A DNA stretch of 64,000 nt from Paracoccus sp. (in: a-proteobacteria) (GCF_030538495.1 NZ_JAUNTW010000011.1:21810-85809), one strand, 5' to 3'. Shown: positions 28,808 through 38,629, numbered from the stretch's first letter. Translations and numbers: made by a program. The notes: generated by a model from the letters alone, not told the origin.

Positions 28808-29997
28808 CAATCCAGCCGGAAAAACAACGCCTTGAGGTAGCCCGTTTCCGCCAGTTGCGGCAGGGTCGGGTGGTCGGGTCCGGCCTGTCCGGTGTGGATC
28901 AGCACGCCGCGCCGCCCGCCGCGCCCAATGCCGCGCGCGCTGACATTGCGAAACGCGGTCAGGTCGGCGGCGTGGCTGCAACTGCACAGCCCCAGATAGC
29001 CCCCAGGCGCGACCAGCGGTGCGGCCAGCTTTGCCACCCGTTCATAGGCGCGCAACCCGGCTTCAAGCGCGGGTTTGCTGGGCGCAAATGCGGGCGGATC
29101 ACAGATCACCACGTCAAAGGTGCGGCCATCGGCGGCCATTTGCTCCATGGCGGCAAAGGCATCGGAACGGATGGTTTCCAACCGATCCGCTGCGCCCATG
29201 GCCGCAGCACCCCCTGCGGCCAGTTCCAGTGCCGGGGCGCTGCCATCCACGCAGGTCGCCCGCGTGGCCCCCGCCGCCAGACCGGCCAGACCAAAGCCGC
29301 CGACATGGCTGAACACGTCCAGAATCGTGCCGCCGACCAGCCGCTGCGCGAATGCGTGGTTGGGGCGTTGATCGTAAAACAACCCGGTTTTCTGCCCGCC
29401 CATCACATCGGCCAGATAGGTCGCGCCGTTCATCGACACCGGCACCGGCGCGTCAGGCGCCGTGCCGCGCAGAACCTGCATCCGTTCGGTTAACCCCTCT
29501 AGCCCGCGGGCGCGGCCCTGACCGTTCAGGATCACGGTTTTGACCCCCGCCACGGCGATCAGCGCGTCGGCGATGTCGTCGGCCATCGTATCCGACCATG
29601 CGGCATTGGGCTGCATCACCGCCACGTCGCCAAAGCGGTCGATGACCAGACCGGGCAGACCGTCGGCCTCGGCGTGGATCAGCCGGTAAAACGGCGCGTC
29701 ATACAGACGGTCTCGCATTGCCAAGGCGCGGCCCAGACGGATGCGCAGCCAGTCGCCGTCAATCACCGCGCTTGCGTCGGTATCCATCACGCGCGCCACG
29801 ATTTTTGATACGGGGTTTACGGTCACCAGACCCAGAGGGCGGCGCTCGGCGTCCTCTAACACGGCAAAGCCGCCGGGGGGCAGGGCGCGGGTGCGGCGGT
29901 CCAGAACGGCCTCGTCGGCGTAAACCCACGGAAAGCCGTGGCGGATCGCCTGAGGTTTGGATTTCGGGCGCAGGCGGATCACGGGCAGGTCGGTCAT
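28807..29997 (-). CDS. class I SAM-dependent rRNA methyltransferase, RlmI/RSP_2647-like
   Basis: A 396-residue protein with an N-terminal PUA-like RNA-binding region (IRLRPKSKPQAIRHGFPWVY) and a C-terminal Rossmann methyltransferase (TILDVFSHVGGFGLAGLAAGA; VVICDPPAFAPSK; GLCSCSHAADL). This is the RlmI layout, whose members make m5C in 23S rRNA. The paired CSCS cysteines and DPPAF motif fit a cytosine-C5 mechanism. Specificity here is not established. The downstream PIN gene overlaps by 1 nt. It diverges from edd. Confidence 0.9.
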   Translation of the reverse strand: MTDLPVIRLRPKSKPQAIRHGFPWVYADEAVLDRRTRALPPGGFAVLEDAERRPLGLVTVNPVSKIVARVMDTDASAVIDGDWLRIRLGRALAMRDRLYDAPFYRLIHAEADGLPGLVIDRFGDVAVMQPNAAWSDTMADDIADALIAVAGVKTVILNGQGRARGLEGLTERMQVLRGTAPDAPVPVSMNGATYLADVMGGQKTGLFYDQRPNHAFAQRLVGGTILDVFSHVGGFGLAGLAAGATRATCVDGSAPALELAAGGAAAMGAADRLETIRSDAFAAMEQMAADGRTFDVVICDPPAFAPSKPALEAGLRAYERVAKLAAPLVAPGGYLGLCSCSHAADLTAFRNVSARGIGRGGRRGVLIHTGQAGPDHPTLPQLAETGYLKALFFRLD

Positions 29998-30068
29998 GTG
30001 GTATCCTTTCGCCGCCTGATGTGACAGCTTGCCCGCTCCGGCACAAGCGCCGCGTTCGCCGGTTGCGT

Positions 30069-30082
30069 TGTTATCGCTAACG
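30069..30082. promoter_or_regulatory. LacI-type operator-like site upstream of edd
   Basis: TGTTATCGCTAACG, near-palindromic (GTTAnCGnTAAC), centred about 40 bp upstream of the edd start and within the region divergent to the RNA methyltransferase. It differs from the zwf site at only two of the 13 core bases. Confidence 0.6.
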
Positions 30083-30116
30083 GAGTAGGATGCGGCAACA
30101 GATCCCGGAGGCTGCG

Positions 30117-31919
30117 ATGACCCTGAATCCCACCCTTGACCGCGTGACCGACCGCATCCGCGAACGGTCGCATCAGACCCGCGCCGCCTATCTGGCGAAA
30201 ATCGCCACAGCCGCCGAACAAGGACCGCGCCGCGCGCATCTGTCCTGCGGCAATCAGGCCCATGCCTATGCCGCCATGGATGATAAGGCTGAACTGGCCG
30301 CCGGGCGCGCGCCGAATATCGGGATCGTCACATCCTATAACGACATGCTGTCGGCGCATCATCCTTATGAACGCTTTCCCGATCTGATCCGGGCGGCGGC
30401 GCGCGACCAAGGCGCGACGGTGCAGGTGGCGGGCGGCGTCCCGGCCATGTGCGACGGCGTGACCCAAGGCCGCGCCGGGATGGAGCTGTCGCTGTTTTCG
30501 CGCGATGTCATCGCCCTGTCCGCCGGGGTGGCGCTGTCGCATGACTGTTTCGACGCAGCGATGTATCTGGGCGTCTGCGATAAAATCGTGCCGGGTCTGG
30601 TGATTGCGGCGGCGACCTTTGGCCATATCCCCGCCGTGTTCGTTCCCGCCGGTCCGATGCCGTCGGGCCTGCCCAATGACGAAAAGGCCCGCGTGCGCCA
30701 GCAATTCGCGACCGGAGAGGTGGGCCGCGACGCCCTGATGGCGGCTGAAATGGCCAGCTATCACAGCCCCGGCACCTGCACATTCTACGGCACGGCGAAC
30801 AGCAACCAGATGCTGATGGAGTTTATGGGCCTGCACCTGCCCGGATCGTCATTCGTGAACCCGAACACGCCGCTGCGCGATGCGCTGACGGTGGCGGCGA
30901 CGCAGCGGGCGGCGGCGATCACGCGGTTGGGGAATGATTACCTGCCCGCTGGTCATGTGCTGGACGAAAAGGCGTTTGTGAACGGCATTGTCGGGCTGAT
31001 GGCGACGGGCGGGTCCACGAACCTGATCCTGCATCTGCCTGCCATGGCGCGCGCGGCAGGGGTGCTGATCGACCTGTCGGATTTCCACGATCTGTCGGAA
31101 TCGGTGCCTCTGATGGCGCGGGTTTATCCCAACGGTCTGGCCGATGTGAACCATTTCCACGCCGCCGGAGGCTTGGGCTATATGATCGGGCATCTGCTGG
31201 ATGCGGGGCTGCTGCACGCGGATGTGCAGACGATCAACGGCACGGGGCTGGACGGATACACCGCCGAACCGAAACTGGACGGCGCCGCGATCCGCTGGGA
31301 ATCGGGCGCGCGCGACAGCCTGAACGACCGGATTTTGCGCCCGGCCAGCGATCCGTTCGCCCCCACGGGCGGGCTGAAGCAACTGTCGGGCAATCTGGGG
31401 CGCGGCGTGATTAAGGTCAGCGCCGTGGCCCCCGAACGCCACATCATTCAGGCCCCCGCCCGCGTGTTCAACGATCAGGAATCCGTCAAAACCGCGTTCA
31501 AGGCGGGTGAGTTCACCACCGACACCGTGGTCGTCGTCCGGTTTCAGGGGCCGCGCGCGAACGGGATGCCGGAACTTCATTCTCTGACGCCGACGCTGGC
31601 GGTGTTGCAGGATCGCGGTTTGCGCGTGGCGCTTGTCACCGATGGGCGCATGTCGGGCGCGTCGGGCAAAGTTCCCGCCGCCATTCATATCGCGCCCGAG
31701 GCGGCGAATGGCGGCCCCCTGTCGCGTATTCAGGACGGCGATGTGATCCGCGTGGATGCGGTCGCGGGCAGCATCGACTGCCTGACGCCGGGATGGGATG
31801 CGCGCGACCCCGCGCCCTTTGACCCCGCGCCGAACGCGGTTGGGATGGGGCGCGAACTGTTCGCGGCGTTTCGTGCGGCGGCAGGGTCGGCGGATACCGG
31901 GGCCTGTTCGGTCGTCTGA
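30117..31919 (+). CDS. edd: phosphogluconate dehydratase
   Basis: Converts 6-phosphogluconate to 2-keto-3-deoxy-6-phosphogluconate, the defining Entner-Doudoroff step. The 600-residue IlvD/Edd-family protein has [43 protein letters not shown]-type [36 protein letters not shown] and [18 protein letters not shown]. The cysteines for the iron-sulfur cluster are present (CDGVTQG, HDCFDA, TCTFYG). GGAGG precedes the start at 30117; an upstream in-frame ATG at 30090 lacks one. eda is not adjacent and must be elsewhere. Confidence 0.97.
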   Translation: MTLNPTLDRVTDRIRERSHQTRAAYLAKIATAAEQGPRRAHLSCGNQAHAYAAMDDKAELAAGRAPNIGIVTSYNDMLSAHHPYERFPDLIRAAARDQGATVQVAGGVPAMCDGVTQGRAGMELSLFSRDVIALSAGVALSHDCFDAAMYLGVCDKIVPGLVIAAATFGHIPAVFVPAGPMPSGLPNDEKARVRQQFATGEVGRDALMAAEMASYHSPGTCTFYGTANSNQMLMEFMGLHLPGSSFVNPNTPLRDALTVAATQRAAAITRLGNDYLPAGHVLDEKAFVNGIVGLMATGGSTNLILHLPAMARAAGVLIDLSDFHDLSESVPLMARVYPNGLADVNHFHAAGGLGYMIGHLLDAGLLHADVQTINGTGLDGYTAEPKLDGAAIRWESGARDSLNDRILRPASDPFAPTGGLKQLSGNLGRGVIKVSAVAPERHIIQAPARVFNDQESVKTAFKAGEFTTDTVVVVRFQGPRANGMPELHSLTPTLAVLQDRGLRVALVTDGRMSGASGKVPAAIHIAPEAANGGPLSRIQDGDVIRVDAVAGSIDCLTPGWDARDPAPFDPAPNAVGMGRELFAAFRAAAGSADTGACSVV

Positions 31920-31979
31920 CATCTTTTCCTTGGCGCGGTTTCCGCTTAGGGTTTCGTGCAGATCGAAAAGGGGCCGCGC

Positions 31980-33008
31980 ATGTCGTTTTTTTCTAAACTC
32001 AAGGATCGTTTGACCCGGTCTTCGTCCAAGATCGGGGCGGGGCTGGATGATCTGGTGGGCGAAGATGTTGCGCCCGCGTCGGAACCTGCGCCCGAACCCG
32101 CGCCTGCCCCCGGCCTGATGGGCCGCCTGTTTGGCCGCAGCGACGCGCCCGCGCGCCCGGCGGAACCCCGTCGCGCCCTTGACGACGCCATGCTGGAGGA
32201 GCTGGAGGACATGCTGGTCCAGGCCGATCTGGGCGTGGAAACCGCCCTGCGGATCAGCGCCAACATCGCCGAAGGCCGCATGGGTCGCCGCATCTCGGCC
32301 ACGGAACTGAAGGAATTGCTGGCCGATGAAATCGCGCGGATCATGACGCCGGTCGCGCGGCCCTTGCCGATTTACGCCAAAAAACCGCAGGTCGTGCTGG
32401 TCGTCGGCGTCAATGGCGCGGGCAAAACCACGACGATTGGCAAATTGGCCAGCCAGTTTCGGGCGGCGGGCAAATCGGTGGTGATCGCGGCGGGCGATAC
32501 CTTCCGCGCGGCGGCGGTCGAACAGTTGCAGGTCTGGGGCGAACGCGCGGGCGTGCCGGTCATGGTCGCGCCGACGGGCAGCGACCCGGCCAGCCTTGCC
32601 TTTGACGCGATGACGCGGGCGGAAACGGACGGCGCTGATTTGCTGATGATCGACACCGCCGGGCGTCTGCAAAACCGCGCCGATCTGATGGAGGAACTGG
32701 CGAAAATCGTCCGCGTCATCCGCAAAAAAGACCCCGAGGCCCCCCACAACACCCTGCTGGTTCTGGACGCGACCACGGGGCAGAACGCGCTGAATCAGGT
32801 GGAAACCTTCCGCAAGCTGGCCGATGTGTCGGGGCTGGTCATGACCAAGCTGGACGGCACAGCGCGCGGCGGTGTGTTGGTGGCCTTGGCCGATAAATTC
32901 GGCCTGCCGATCCATGCCATCGGGGTGGGGGAACAGATCGACGATCTGGACGCGTTCGACGCGGACGAATTCGCCCGCGCCTTGGTCGGGTTGGACTCAG
33001 CGGCCTAA
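31980..33008 (+). CDS. ftsY: signal recognition particle receptor FtsY
   Basis: The 342-residue SRP receptor GTPase that docks ribosome-SRP complexes to the SecYEG translocon. A short N-terminal A domain (Pro/Ala/Glu-rich, EPAPEPAPAPG) precedes the four-helix N domain (DDAMLEELEDMLVQADLGVE) and the GTPase G domain: GVNGAGKTTTIGKLA, GDTFRAAAVEQL, LMIDTAGRLQNRADLM, VMTKLDGTARGGVL, GVGEQIDDLDAFD. The acidic A domain is shorter than in enterics. The start at 31980 follows AAAGGGG. The 3' end overlaps the convergent cytochrome gene by 12 nt. Confidence 0.97.
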   Translation: MSFFSKLKDRLTRSSSKIGAGLDDLVGEDVAPASEPAPEPAPAPGLMGRLFGRSDAPARPAEPRRALDDAMLEELEDMLVQADLGVETALRISANIAEGRMGRRISATELKELLADEIARIMTPVARPLPIYAKKPQVVLVVGVNGAGKTTTIGKLASQFRAAGKSVVIAAGDTFRAAAVEQLQVWGERAGVPVMVAPTGSDPASLAFDAMTRAETDGADLLMIDTAGRLQNRADLMEELAKIVRVIRKKDPEAPHNTLLVLDATTGQNALNQVETFRKLADVSGLVMTKLDGTARGGVLVALADKFGLPIHAIGVGEQIDDLDAFDADEFARALVGLDSAA

Positions 33009-33455
33009 CATCCGCATCAGGCTGCGGTTGCGCTGCACGAAATGGTGAACCAGCGCGGCGGCGGCATGAACGCCCGCGATCACCAGCAGCAGGTTGAACA
33101 ACACGCCATGCGCATCGCCCGCCGGTTCAACGCCGCCGAAAAACGCCATCATGCCGCTGACCGGCACCAGAATCATCAGGGCATACGGCGCGCGATGCGC
33201 CCAGGTCGATGCCGCCTGTTGCCATGCGGGCGCGGGCAGGGGGGCCGGCACGCCCGACAGGCCGCGCACAATCAGACGAAGCGCGACCAGAGCCAGAACC
33301 GCCAAGCCGATGATGGCATGGGGCGGGGTGCCGGTGGCAACGGTCGCGCCCTGTTCGGCGGCCTCTGCCCCGATTTCGGCCAGATCGCCCATGCTTTCGC
33401 CGGTGATCCAGTGCAGGATGACGCGCAGGATGGAATAACGGTCGGGATGGGCCAT
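32997..33455 (-). CDS. cytochrome b561-like membrane protein with shortened first helix
   Basis: A 152-residue di-haem cytochrome b (Ni-Fe hydrogenase/YodB type) like protein. Helices 2-4 are clear: PHAIIGLAVLALVALRLIV, APYALMILVPVSGMMAFFG and GVLFNLLLVIAGVHAAAALV, with candidate haem histidines in LHW, PPHA, DAHG and GVHA. The first helix is abnormal: LHWITGESMGDLAEIG goes directly from the haem-ligand histidine to the sequence that usually ends helix 1, leaving too few hydrophobic residues to span the membrane. About ten residues seem lost in frame. It may be a non-functional remnant or a divergent form. Confidence 0.75.
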   Translation of the reverse strand: MAHPDRYSILRVILHWITGESMGDLAEIGAEAAEQGATVATGTPPHAIIGLAVLALVALRLIVRGLSGVPAPLPAPAWQQAASTWAHRAPYALMILVPVSGMMAFFGGVEPAGDAHGVLFNLLLVIAGVHAAAALVHHFVQRNRSLMRMLGR

Positions 33456-33500
33456 GGCGCTGCCTCTTGGGGTGTTGCGCTTTGTGTCATCCCGGCTTTA

Positions 33501-34181
33501 TCATAAATCAAGCCCCAGCTGCGCCAGAAACCGTGACAGGTCGGGGCCGCGCGCGTGCCGCCCCGCAAACAACGTCGCCTGAGACCGCAAAATCGGTTCC
33601 CCCGCCAGCACCCGCAAGTTATTAGCGCGCAGCGTTTCGCCAGAGCTGGTGATGTCGGCGATTGCCTCGGCGGTTTGGTTGGCGACGGTGCCTTCGGTCG
33701 CGCCTTGGCTGTCAACCAGTTGATAATCCGCGACTTCTTGTGCGGCCAGATGGGCGCGCACCAGCCGGTGATATTTCGTCGCGATCCGCAGGCGGAATCC
33801 ATGCGCAGCCCGGAAATCGCGCGCGACCGATGCCAGATCGTCCAGCGTTTCGCAATCGCGCCAGCAATCCGGCACGGCCAGAATCAGGTCGGCATGGCCA
33901 AAGCCCATCGGCGCGATTTCCGCGACCGTGGACGCCCAACCCGCCAGCTTTTCCCGCACCAGATCGGTGCCGGTGACGCCCAATTCAATGCGCCCCGCGG
34001 CCAGTTCGCGCGGGATTTCCCCCGCTGACAGCAGGACCAGCGACACGTTATCCGCGCCTTCGACCCGGCCCGCATATTCGCGGTCGGACCCCGCGCGCGA
34101 CAGCCGCACGCCGCGTTCCGCGAACCAGTCAAAGCTCTGTTCCATCAACCGCCCCTTGGACGGCACGCCAAGGCGGATCAT
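33501..34181 (-). CDS. hisG: ATP phosphoribosyltransferase, short form
   Basis: First enzyme of histidine synthesis, joining ATP and PRPP. The 226-residue HisG-S form lacks the C-terminal regulatory domain and needs HisZ for activity and feedback control. It shows the family start [28 protein letters not shown] and the PRPP loop region VDSQGATEGTVANQTAEAI (the loop is usually DLVSSGxT; here D-I-T-S-S-G-E-T follows). Its ATG overlaps the hisZ stop by ATGA, so subunits are made in coupled fashion. Confidence 0.96.
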   Translation of the reverse strand: MIRLGVPSKGRLMEQSFDWFAERGVRLSRAGSDREYAGRVEGADNVSLVLLSAGEIPRELAAGRIELGVTGTDLVREKLAGWASTVAEIAPMGFGHADLILAVPDCWRDCETLDDLASVARDFRAAHGFRLRIATKYHRLVRAHLAAQEVADYQLVDSQGATEGTVANQTAEAIADITSSGETLRANNLRVLAGEPILRSQATLFAGRHARGPDLSRFLAQLGLDL

Positions 34182-35239
34182 GCCACGCCCCCCAATTCCG
34201 CGATCAGGCCGGGGCGGATGATGCCGCCCACGGCGGGGATTTCACGGCCCTTGCCCAGAACCCGCGTCAATGCATCGTAACGCCCGCCCGACGCGACCGG
34301 AGGCCAGCTGTCACGATCCGCGCTGAAACTGAACGTAAAGCCGTCGTAATATTCCAGCGTCGTGCGCCCGTGGCTGGCGTTGAACGTAATGCGCGCGGGG
34401 TCGATGCCACGCGCCGCGATTGCGTCCATGCGCGCGGCGATGCGGTCCACGGCCCCGGCAATCGCGGGCATATCCGCCGCCAGATCGCGCAGTTGCGCCA
34501 ATGCGTCGGGCGCGGGCGCGCACAGATCAAACAGCCGTTGCAGCCGTTCCCCCCACAAAGGCGGCAGAGGCGCAACAGCGGCATCCGTGCGCAGCCGCGT
34601 GATCCGCGCAATCATATCATCGCGCGTCCGCAACCCGGCCCAAGGGGCTGAATTATCGGGGAAATCGCGCACAGGCGTGGGGTGTGAAAACCGGTCCAGC
34701 AGGCGGGCGAACCGACCGGGCCGCCAGATATGGTGCAGCAACGCATCGCGCCGCGCATCGGGCAAAGGCAGGCCCCGCACGGCATCCAGCAACAGCCCCA
34801 TATCGCCCATTTCCGCCCGCAGATCATAGGGCGCCAGCAGGTCATGAAACAGGCCGAACACCTCGGCATCGGCGGCGGGGTCGCGGCTGAACAGTTCAAA
34901 TCCCGCTTGCAGATATTCGCTGTCGCGCGGGGTCTCGGGGCGCGTGTCACCCATATCCTGTTTGCGGAACACCTCGCCCAGATAGCAATAGCGTGCGGGT
35001 TCCGCGCCGTTTTCCATATGCGCCTGAACGACCGGGACAGTGAAATCCGGGCGCAGCATCATTTCGCCACGGATCGGGTCGCTGGTGACATAGGCGCGGG
35101 CGCGAATATCCTCGCCATACAGATCCAGCAGGCTTTCGGCGGGCAACAGGATGTTGGGCGCGATTTCCTGCGCGCCCGCATCGCGGAACGCGGCCAGCAG
35201 GCGCAGGCCCGCAGCCTGTTTGACGGATTTCGGCGTCAT
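34178..35239 (-). CDS. hisZ: ATP phosphoribosyltransferase regulatory subunit
   Basis: A 353-residue paralogue of histidyl-tRNA synthetase that activates short HisG and binds histidine for feedback inhibition. Class II synthetase features remain ([54 protein letters not shown]), but the anticodon-binding domain is absent, as expected for HisZ. The start at 35239 is set by an ATGA overlap with the hisS stop; the reading frame is open upstream to 35311 but that segment lies within hisS. hisG follows, also with an ATGA overlap. Confidence 0.95.
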   Translation of the reverse strand: MTPKSVKQAAGLRLLAAFRDAGAQEIAPNILLPAESLLDLYGEDIRARAYVTSDPIRGEMMLRPDFTVPVVQAHMENGAEPARYCYLGEVFRKQDMGDTRPETPRDSEYLQAGFELFSRDPAADAEVFGLFHDLLAPYDLRAEMGDMGLLLDAVRGLPLPDARRDALLHHIWRPGRFARLLDRFSHPTPVRDFPDNSAPWAGLRTRDDMIARITRLRTDAAVAPLPPLWGERLQRLFDLCAPAPDALAQLRDLAADMPAIAGAVDRIAARMDAIAARGIDPARITFNASHGRTTLEYYDGFTFSFSADRDSWPPVASGGRYDALTRVLGKGREIPAVGGIIRPGLIAELGGVA

Positions 35240-36717
35240 CCCAAAATCCGCCGCAATTCGGCGACCAGATCGGCGCGGGGAACCTCGGTCTGGGCGGGTT
35301 GGGATTTCCATTCCTCGACGCTGGCCTGTGCCGCGATGCGGGCGCCCAGAATCAGGTCTTTGATCTGCACCACGCCGCGCGCGGCTTCGTCCGCGCCCTG
35401 AATCACCGCCGCAGGAGAGCCGCGTTTATCAGCGTATTTCAACTGGTTGCCAAAGTTCTTTGGATTCCCCAGATACACTTCGGCGCGGATGCCAGCGGCG
35501 CGCAATTCGGCGGCCATGGCCTGATAATCCGCGATGCGGTCGCGATCCATGACGGTGACGACGACCGGGCCAACGGGCGGCGTGCCAGCCAGTCCCTTGG
35601 CGCGCAACGCGGCCAGCAGGCGGTCCACGCCGATCGACACGCCGGTCGCAGGCACCTTTTGTCCGGTAAAGCGTTCGACCAGCCCGTCATAGCGCCCGCC
35701 ACCCGCGACCGACCCGAATTGCCGCTTGCGTCCTTTTTCGTCCAGGATTTCAAAGGTCAGTTCGGCTTCGAACACCGGGCCGGTGTAGTAACCCAAGCCG
35801 CGCACGACCGACGGGTCAATCACCACGCGGTCGGTGCCAACCCCCATGGCGGCCAGCATGTCGGCGATCTGGGCCAGTTCGTCAACGCCTTCGGCCCCGG
35901 TGTCAGACGTGCCAATCGCGGCGCGCAGATTGGCCAGCGTGGCGGCGTTGTCCGCGCCTTTCGAGGTCAGGAACGCCAGCACCGGCGCGGCCTGCGTGTC
36001 CGACAACCCGATGCCGTCGATGAACGCGCCGCTGTCGTCTTTGCGGCCTGTGGTCAGCAGGGCCAGCACGCCGGATTCGCCCACCTTGTCGAATTTGTCG
36101 ATGCTGCGCAGTACGTCATCGGCCTGTTCGGGGGCGACCTGAGCGGCCTCAAGCACGCCGGACAGAACCTTACGGTTGTTGATGCGCACGATGTAATCGC
36201 CGCGGGCAATGCCCACAGCTTCCAATGCGTCGGCCAGCATGGCGCAGATTTCGGCGTCGGCGGCGACTGATGCGCTGCCCACGGTGTCGGCATCGCATTG
36301 ATAAAACTGACGGAACCGGCCCGGCCCCGGCTTTTCATTGCGCCAGACCGGACCCATGGCATACCGGCGATAAGGCGACGGCAGATCATTGCGGAACTGC
36401 GCGGCGACGCGGGCCAGGGGCGCGGTCAGGTCGTAACGCAGCGCCAGCCAATCGCCGGAACCGCCGCCCGGCACGTCGGCCTCTTGCCACGCGAACACCC
36501 CGGCATTGGGGCGGTCCACATCGGGAAGGAATTTCCCCAGCGATTCAACTGTTTCAACCGCGCTGGTTTCCAACGGGTCAAAGCCATGGCGGTGGTAAAT
36601 TTCCGCGATGCGGTCCAGCATCGCCTTGCGTTCGGTCACGTCTGCGCCGAAATAGTCGCGAAAGCCCTTGGGCGTCTCTGCCTTGGGGCGGGGCTGTTTT
36701 TTCTGATCTTTTGCCAT
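35236..36717 (-). CDS. hisS: histidine-tRNA ligase
   Basis: Charges tRNA-His. The 493-residue class II synthetase is the long alphaproteobacterial form. It has [18 protein letters not shown], motif 2 ([20 protein letters not shown]), and the histidine motif area [11 protein letters not shown] with [14 protein letters not shown], followed by the anticodon-binding domain ([18 protein letters not shown]). It heads hisS-hisZ-hisG, which joins the synthetase to its regulatory paralogue and the first enzyme of histidine biosynthesis. It diverges from slyX with a 54-bp gap. Confidence 0.97.
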   Translation of the reverse strand: MAKDQKKQPRPKAETPKGFRDYFGADVTERKAMLDRIAEIYHRHGFDPLETSAVETVESLGKFLPDVDRPNAGVFAWQEADVPGGGSGDWLALRYDLTAPLARVAAQFRNDLPSPYRRYAMGPVWRNEKPGPGRFRQFYQCDADTVGSASVAADAEICAMLADALEAVGIARGDYIVRINNRKVLSGVLEAAQVAPEQADDVLRSIDKFDKVGESGVLALLTTGRKDDSGAFIDGIGLSDTQAAPVLAFLTSKGADNAATLANLRAAIGTSDTGAEGVDELAQIADMLAAMGVGTDRVVIDPSVVRGLGYYTGPVFEAELTFEILDEKGRKRQFGSVAGGGRYDGLVERFTGQKVPATGVSIGVDRLLAALRAKGLAGTPPVGPVVVTVMDRDRIADYQAMAAELRAAGIRAEVYLGNPKNFGNQLKYADKRGSPAAVIQGADEAARGVVQIKDLILGARIAAQASVEEWKSQPAQTEVPRADLVAELRRILG

Positions 36718-36771
36718 GGTGCCTGTGCCTTGTGGGCCAAATCCGTGGACCGCTTACCGGAAGGAAACGAC

Positions 36772-36984
36772 ATGGACAAGCACGACGACCGGATTCGCCA
36801 GCTAGAAGAATCGCTGGCCCATCTGGTGCGCGTCACCGATGACCTATCCGAGGTGATCGCCCGACAGGATGCCGAGCTGGCGCGGCTGACCCGGCGGGTT
36901 GAGATGCTGATGCAGGCGGCGGCAGAGCAGCAAACGGAATCGGGATCGATCCCGCTGGCCGATCAGCGCCCGCCGCATTACTGA
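36772..36984 (+). CDS. slyX: SlyX family protein
   Basis: A 70-residue coiled-coil protein. The first two thirds form a heptad-like helix (IRQLEESLAHLVRVTDDLSE then VIARQDAELARLTRRVEML) and it ends with ADQRPPHY, the conserved PPHY tail of SlyX. Function is unknown. AAGGAAACGAC precedes the start. Confidence 0.9.
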   Translation: MDKHDDRIRQLEESLAHLVRVTDDLSEVIARQDAELARLTRRVEMLMQAAAEQQTESGSIPLADQRPPHY

Positions 36985-36991
36985 GCCGGAT

Positions 36992-37606
36992 TTACTGGCC
37001 CAGATCACCCCACAGCGCCGCCAAGGCCGCCGCCGGGTCATCCGCCGACCAGATTTCGGTGCCGATGGCCACGAAATCGGTCACGGGGGCCAGATCGGCC
37101 AACAGGGCGCGGGTGATCGCGCCTTCGGCGACGACGGGAACCTCGATCATTTCGGACCACCATTGGAACAGATCCAAAGGGGCCGGTTCGCCGCGCCCAA
37201 GTGCCGTTTCGCCCAAGGGGCCAAAGGCGACATAATCGGCCCCGGCCTCGGCCGCGTTCATGCCGTCATGGCGCGAATTGCTGCAAAATGCGCCGACAAT
37301 CGCATCCGCGCCCAGTTCTTTGCGCGCGTCCCGCACGCCGCGCGCGCCATCGGTCAGATGCACCCCGTCCAGCCCGTGCCGCTGCGCCAGCCGGATATGA
37401 TCGTCGATCACCACGGCAATATCGCGCGCATGGGCGATGTCACGCACCTGATCCGCCACGCGGCCCAGATCGGATTCATCCCCTGCACCGGGGATACGGA
37501 TGCAGGCGAGGGGGTGGCGGTCCAGAACCGCCGTCAACGTATCGGTCAGGGTCGCCATCGGTGCGCCGGTCGGCAAAATCAGATAAAGTTGCGGCTGCTG
37601 GGTCAT
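36992..37606 (-). CDS. thiamine phosphate synthase-like protein
   Basis: A 204-residue TIM-barrel of the ThiE/TenI superfamily. Recognisable parts are VVIDDHIRLAQRHGLDGVHL, GADAIVGAFCSNSRHDGMNA, and EAGADYVAFGPLGET. The classic ThiE motifs are altered: the loop after VGxS reads CSNSRHD instead of STHS, and the pyrophosphate-binding Lys/Thr segment (TxTK) is replaced by ALGRGEPA. It may therefore have weak or different activity and could be a paralogue rather than the main ThiE. The start at 37606 follows GGAAAGGATCG. Confidence 0.75.
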   Translation of the reverse strand: MTQQPQLYLILPTGAPMATLTDTLTAVLDRHPLACIRIPGAGDESDLGRVADQVRDIAHARDIAVVIDDHIRLAQRHGLDGVHLTDGARGVRDARKELGADAIVGAFCSNSRHDGMNAAEAGADYVAFGPLGETALGRGEPAPLDLFQWWSEMIEVPVVAEGAITRALLADLAPVTDFVAIGTEIWSADDPAAALAALWGDLGQ

Positions 37607-37700
37607 GGTCGATCCTTTCCTGTTCCTTGTGCCATAACCCAGCCGCGCGACTGGGGAAAGTGGGGCTGTTGGTGGCGGAGCCTGGTGTGATGCGGCGAGC

Positions 37701-37757
37701 GCCGGGGGTTTCACACCCCCGGACCCCCGTGGGATATTTTTGCACAGAAGATAGATA
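37701..37757 (+). repeat. intergenic hairpin repeat, copy A
   Basis: A hairpin CCGGGGGT (37702-37709), loop TTCAC, ACCCCCGG (37715-37722) is followed by ACCCCCGTGGGATATTTTTG and CACAGAAGATAGA. The GGATATTT...GCACAGAAGATA tail is shared with copies at 48354, 59741 and 63208. It lies between the thiE-like gene and trmJ and could terminate upstream transcripts or act as a processing element. Confidence 0.75.
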
Positions 37758-37800
37758 GGTGCGTCTTGCTGTGGGGGCGGTGGCGGGATAATGTGCGCGG

Positions 37801-38523
37801 ATGAAAACCCCCGTCATTATCCTTGTGCGTCCGCAGATGGGCGAAAATATCGGTGCTGCCGCGCGTGCGATGCTGAATTTCGGGCTGACCGAGATGCGGC
37901 TGGTTGCGCCGCGTGATGGTTGGCCCAATCCGCGTGCGGTTGCCATGGCGTCCGGCGCGGCGGGGCGGGTGTTGGACACCGCGCGCGTTTATCCGACCCT
38001 TGCCGACGCGATGGAGGGGATCACATTCGCCTGGGCCACAACCGCGCGCGGGCGTGAATTGACCAAGCCCGTTCACACCCCTGCCACGGCCATGCAGGCG
38101 GCGCGCGACCATGACGGGCAATCTGCGATTATCTTTGGTCCCGAACGCACCGGTTTGGAAAATGACGACATCGCGCGGGCCAATGCGATTGTGACGGTGC
38201 CGGTTAATCCTGACTTTCCGTCGCTGAACCTGGCGCAGGCGGTGTTGCTGATGGGCTATGAATGGGGGCAGGGGGTGTTGCCGCCGGAACCCGCGCCTCA
38301 TGGTGGGCGTCCTGAATCCGAGGCCCTCGCGGATCGGGTCGAAATTGAACGGCTGGGCGATCATTATGAAGAACGGCTGGTCGATGCCGGGTTTTTCTTT
38401 CCCGAAACCAAGGCCGCGTCGATGCGTCTGAACCTGCGCAATATGTGGGCGCGGCTGGCGCTGACGCGGGGCGATGTGCGTATTCTGCACGGCGTTTTGC
38501 GGCAATTGACGCGACCTCGTTAA
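37801..38523 (+). CDS. trmJ: tRNA (cytidine/uridine-2'-O-)-methyltransferase TrmJ-like
   Basis: A 240-residue SpoU/TrmH-class knotted methyltransferase that makes 2'-O-methylated nucleotides at tRNA position 32. It starts VIILVRPQMGENIGAAARAM (motif 1: NIG-AAR), has SAIIFGPERTGLENDDI (motif 2: FGPE-GL) and VPVNPDFPSLNLAQAVLLMG (motif 3, SLNLA-A). The C-terminal helical extension (RNMWARLALTRGDVRILHG) is typical of TrmJ. The gene has its own promoter region after the hairpin repeat. Confidence 0.93.
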   Translation: MKTPVIILVRPQMGENIGAAARAMLNFGLTEMRLVAPRDGWPNPRAVAMASGAAGRVLDTARVYPTLADAMEGITFAWATTARGRELTKPVHTPATAMQAARDHDGQSAIIFGPERTGLENDDIARANAIVTVPVNPDFPSLNLAQAVLLMGYEWGQGVLPPEPAPHGGRPESEALADRVEIERLGDHYEERLVDAGFFFPETKAASMRLNLRNMWARLALTRGDVRILHGVLRQLTRPR

Positions 38524-38629
38524 TGGTGCCGCGTTAACGGTTTCGCAACGGGTGCGTGTTAGGACGGTCGCGGTTGACCACGCCCCCGCCGGGGCCTAAG
38601 TTCCCCGCGTTTTGTGGCAGGAGTATCCG

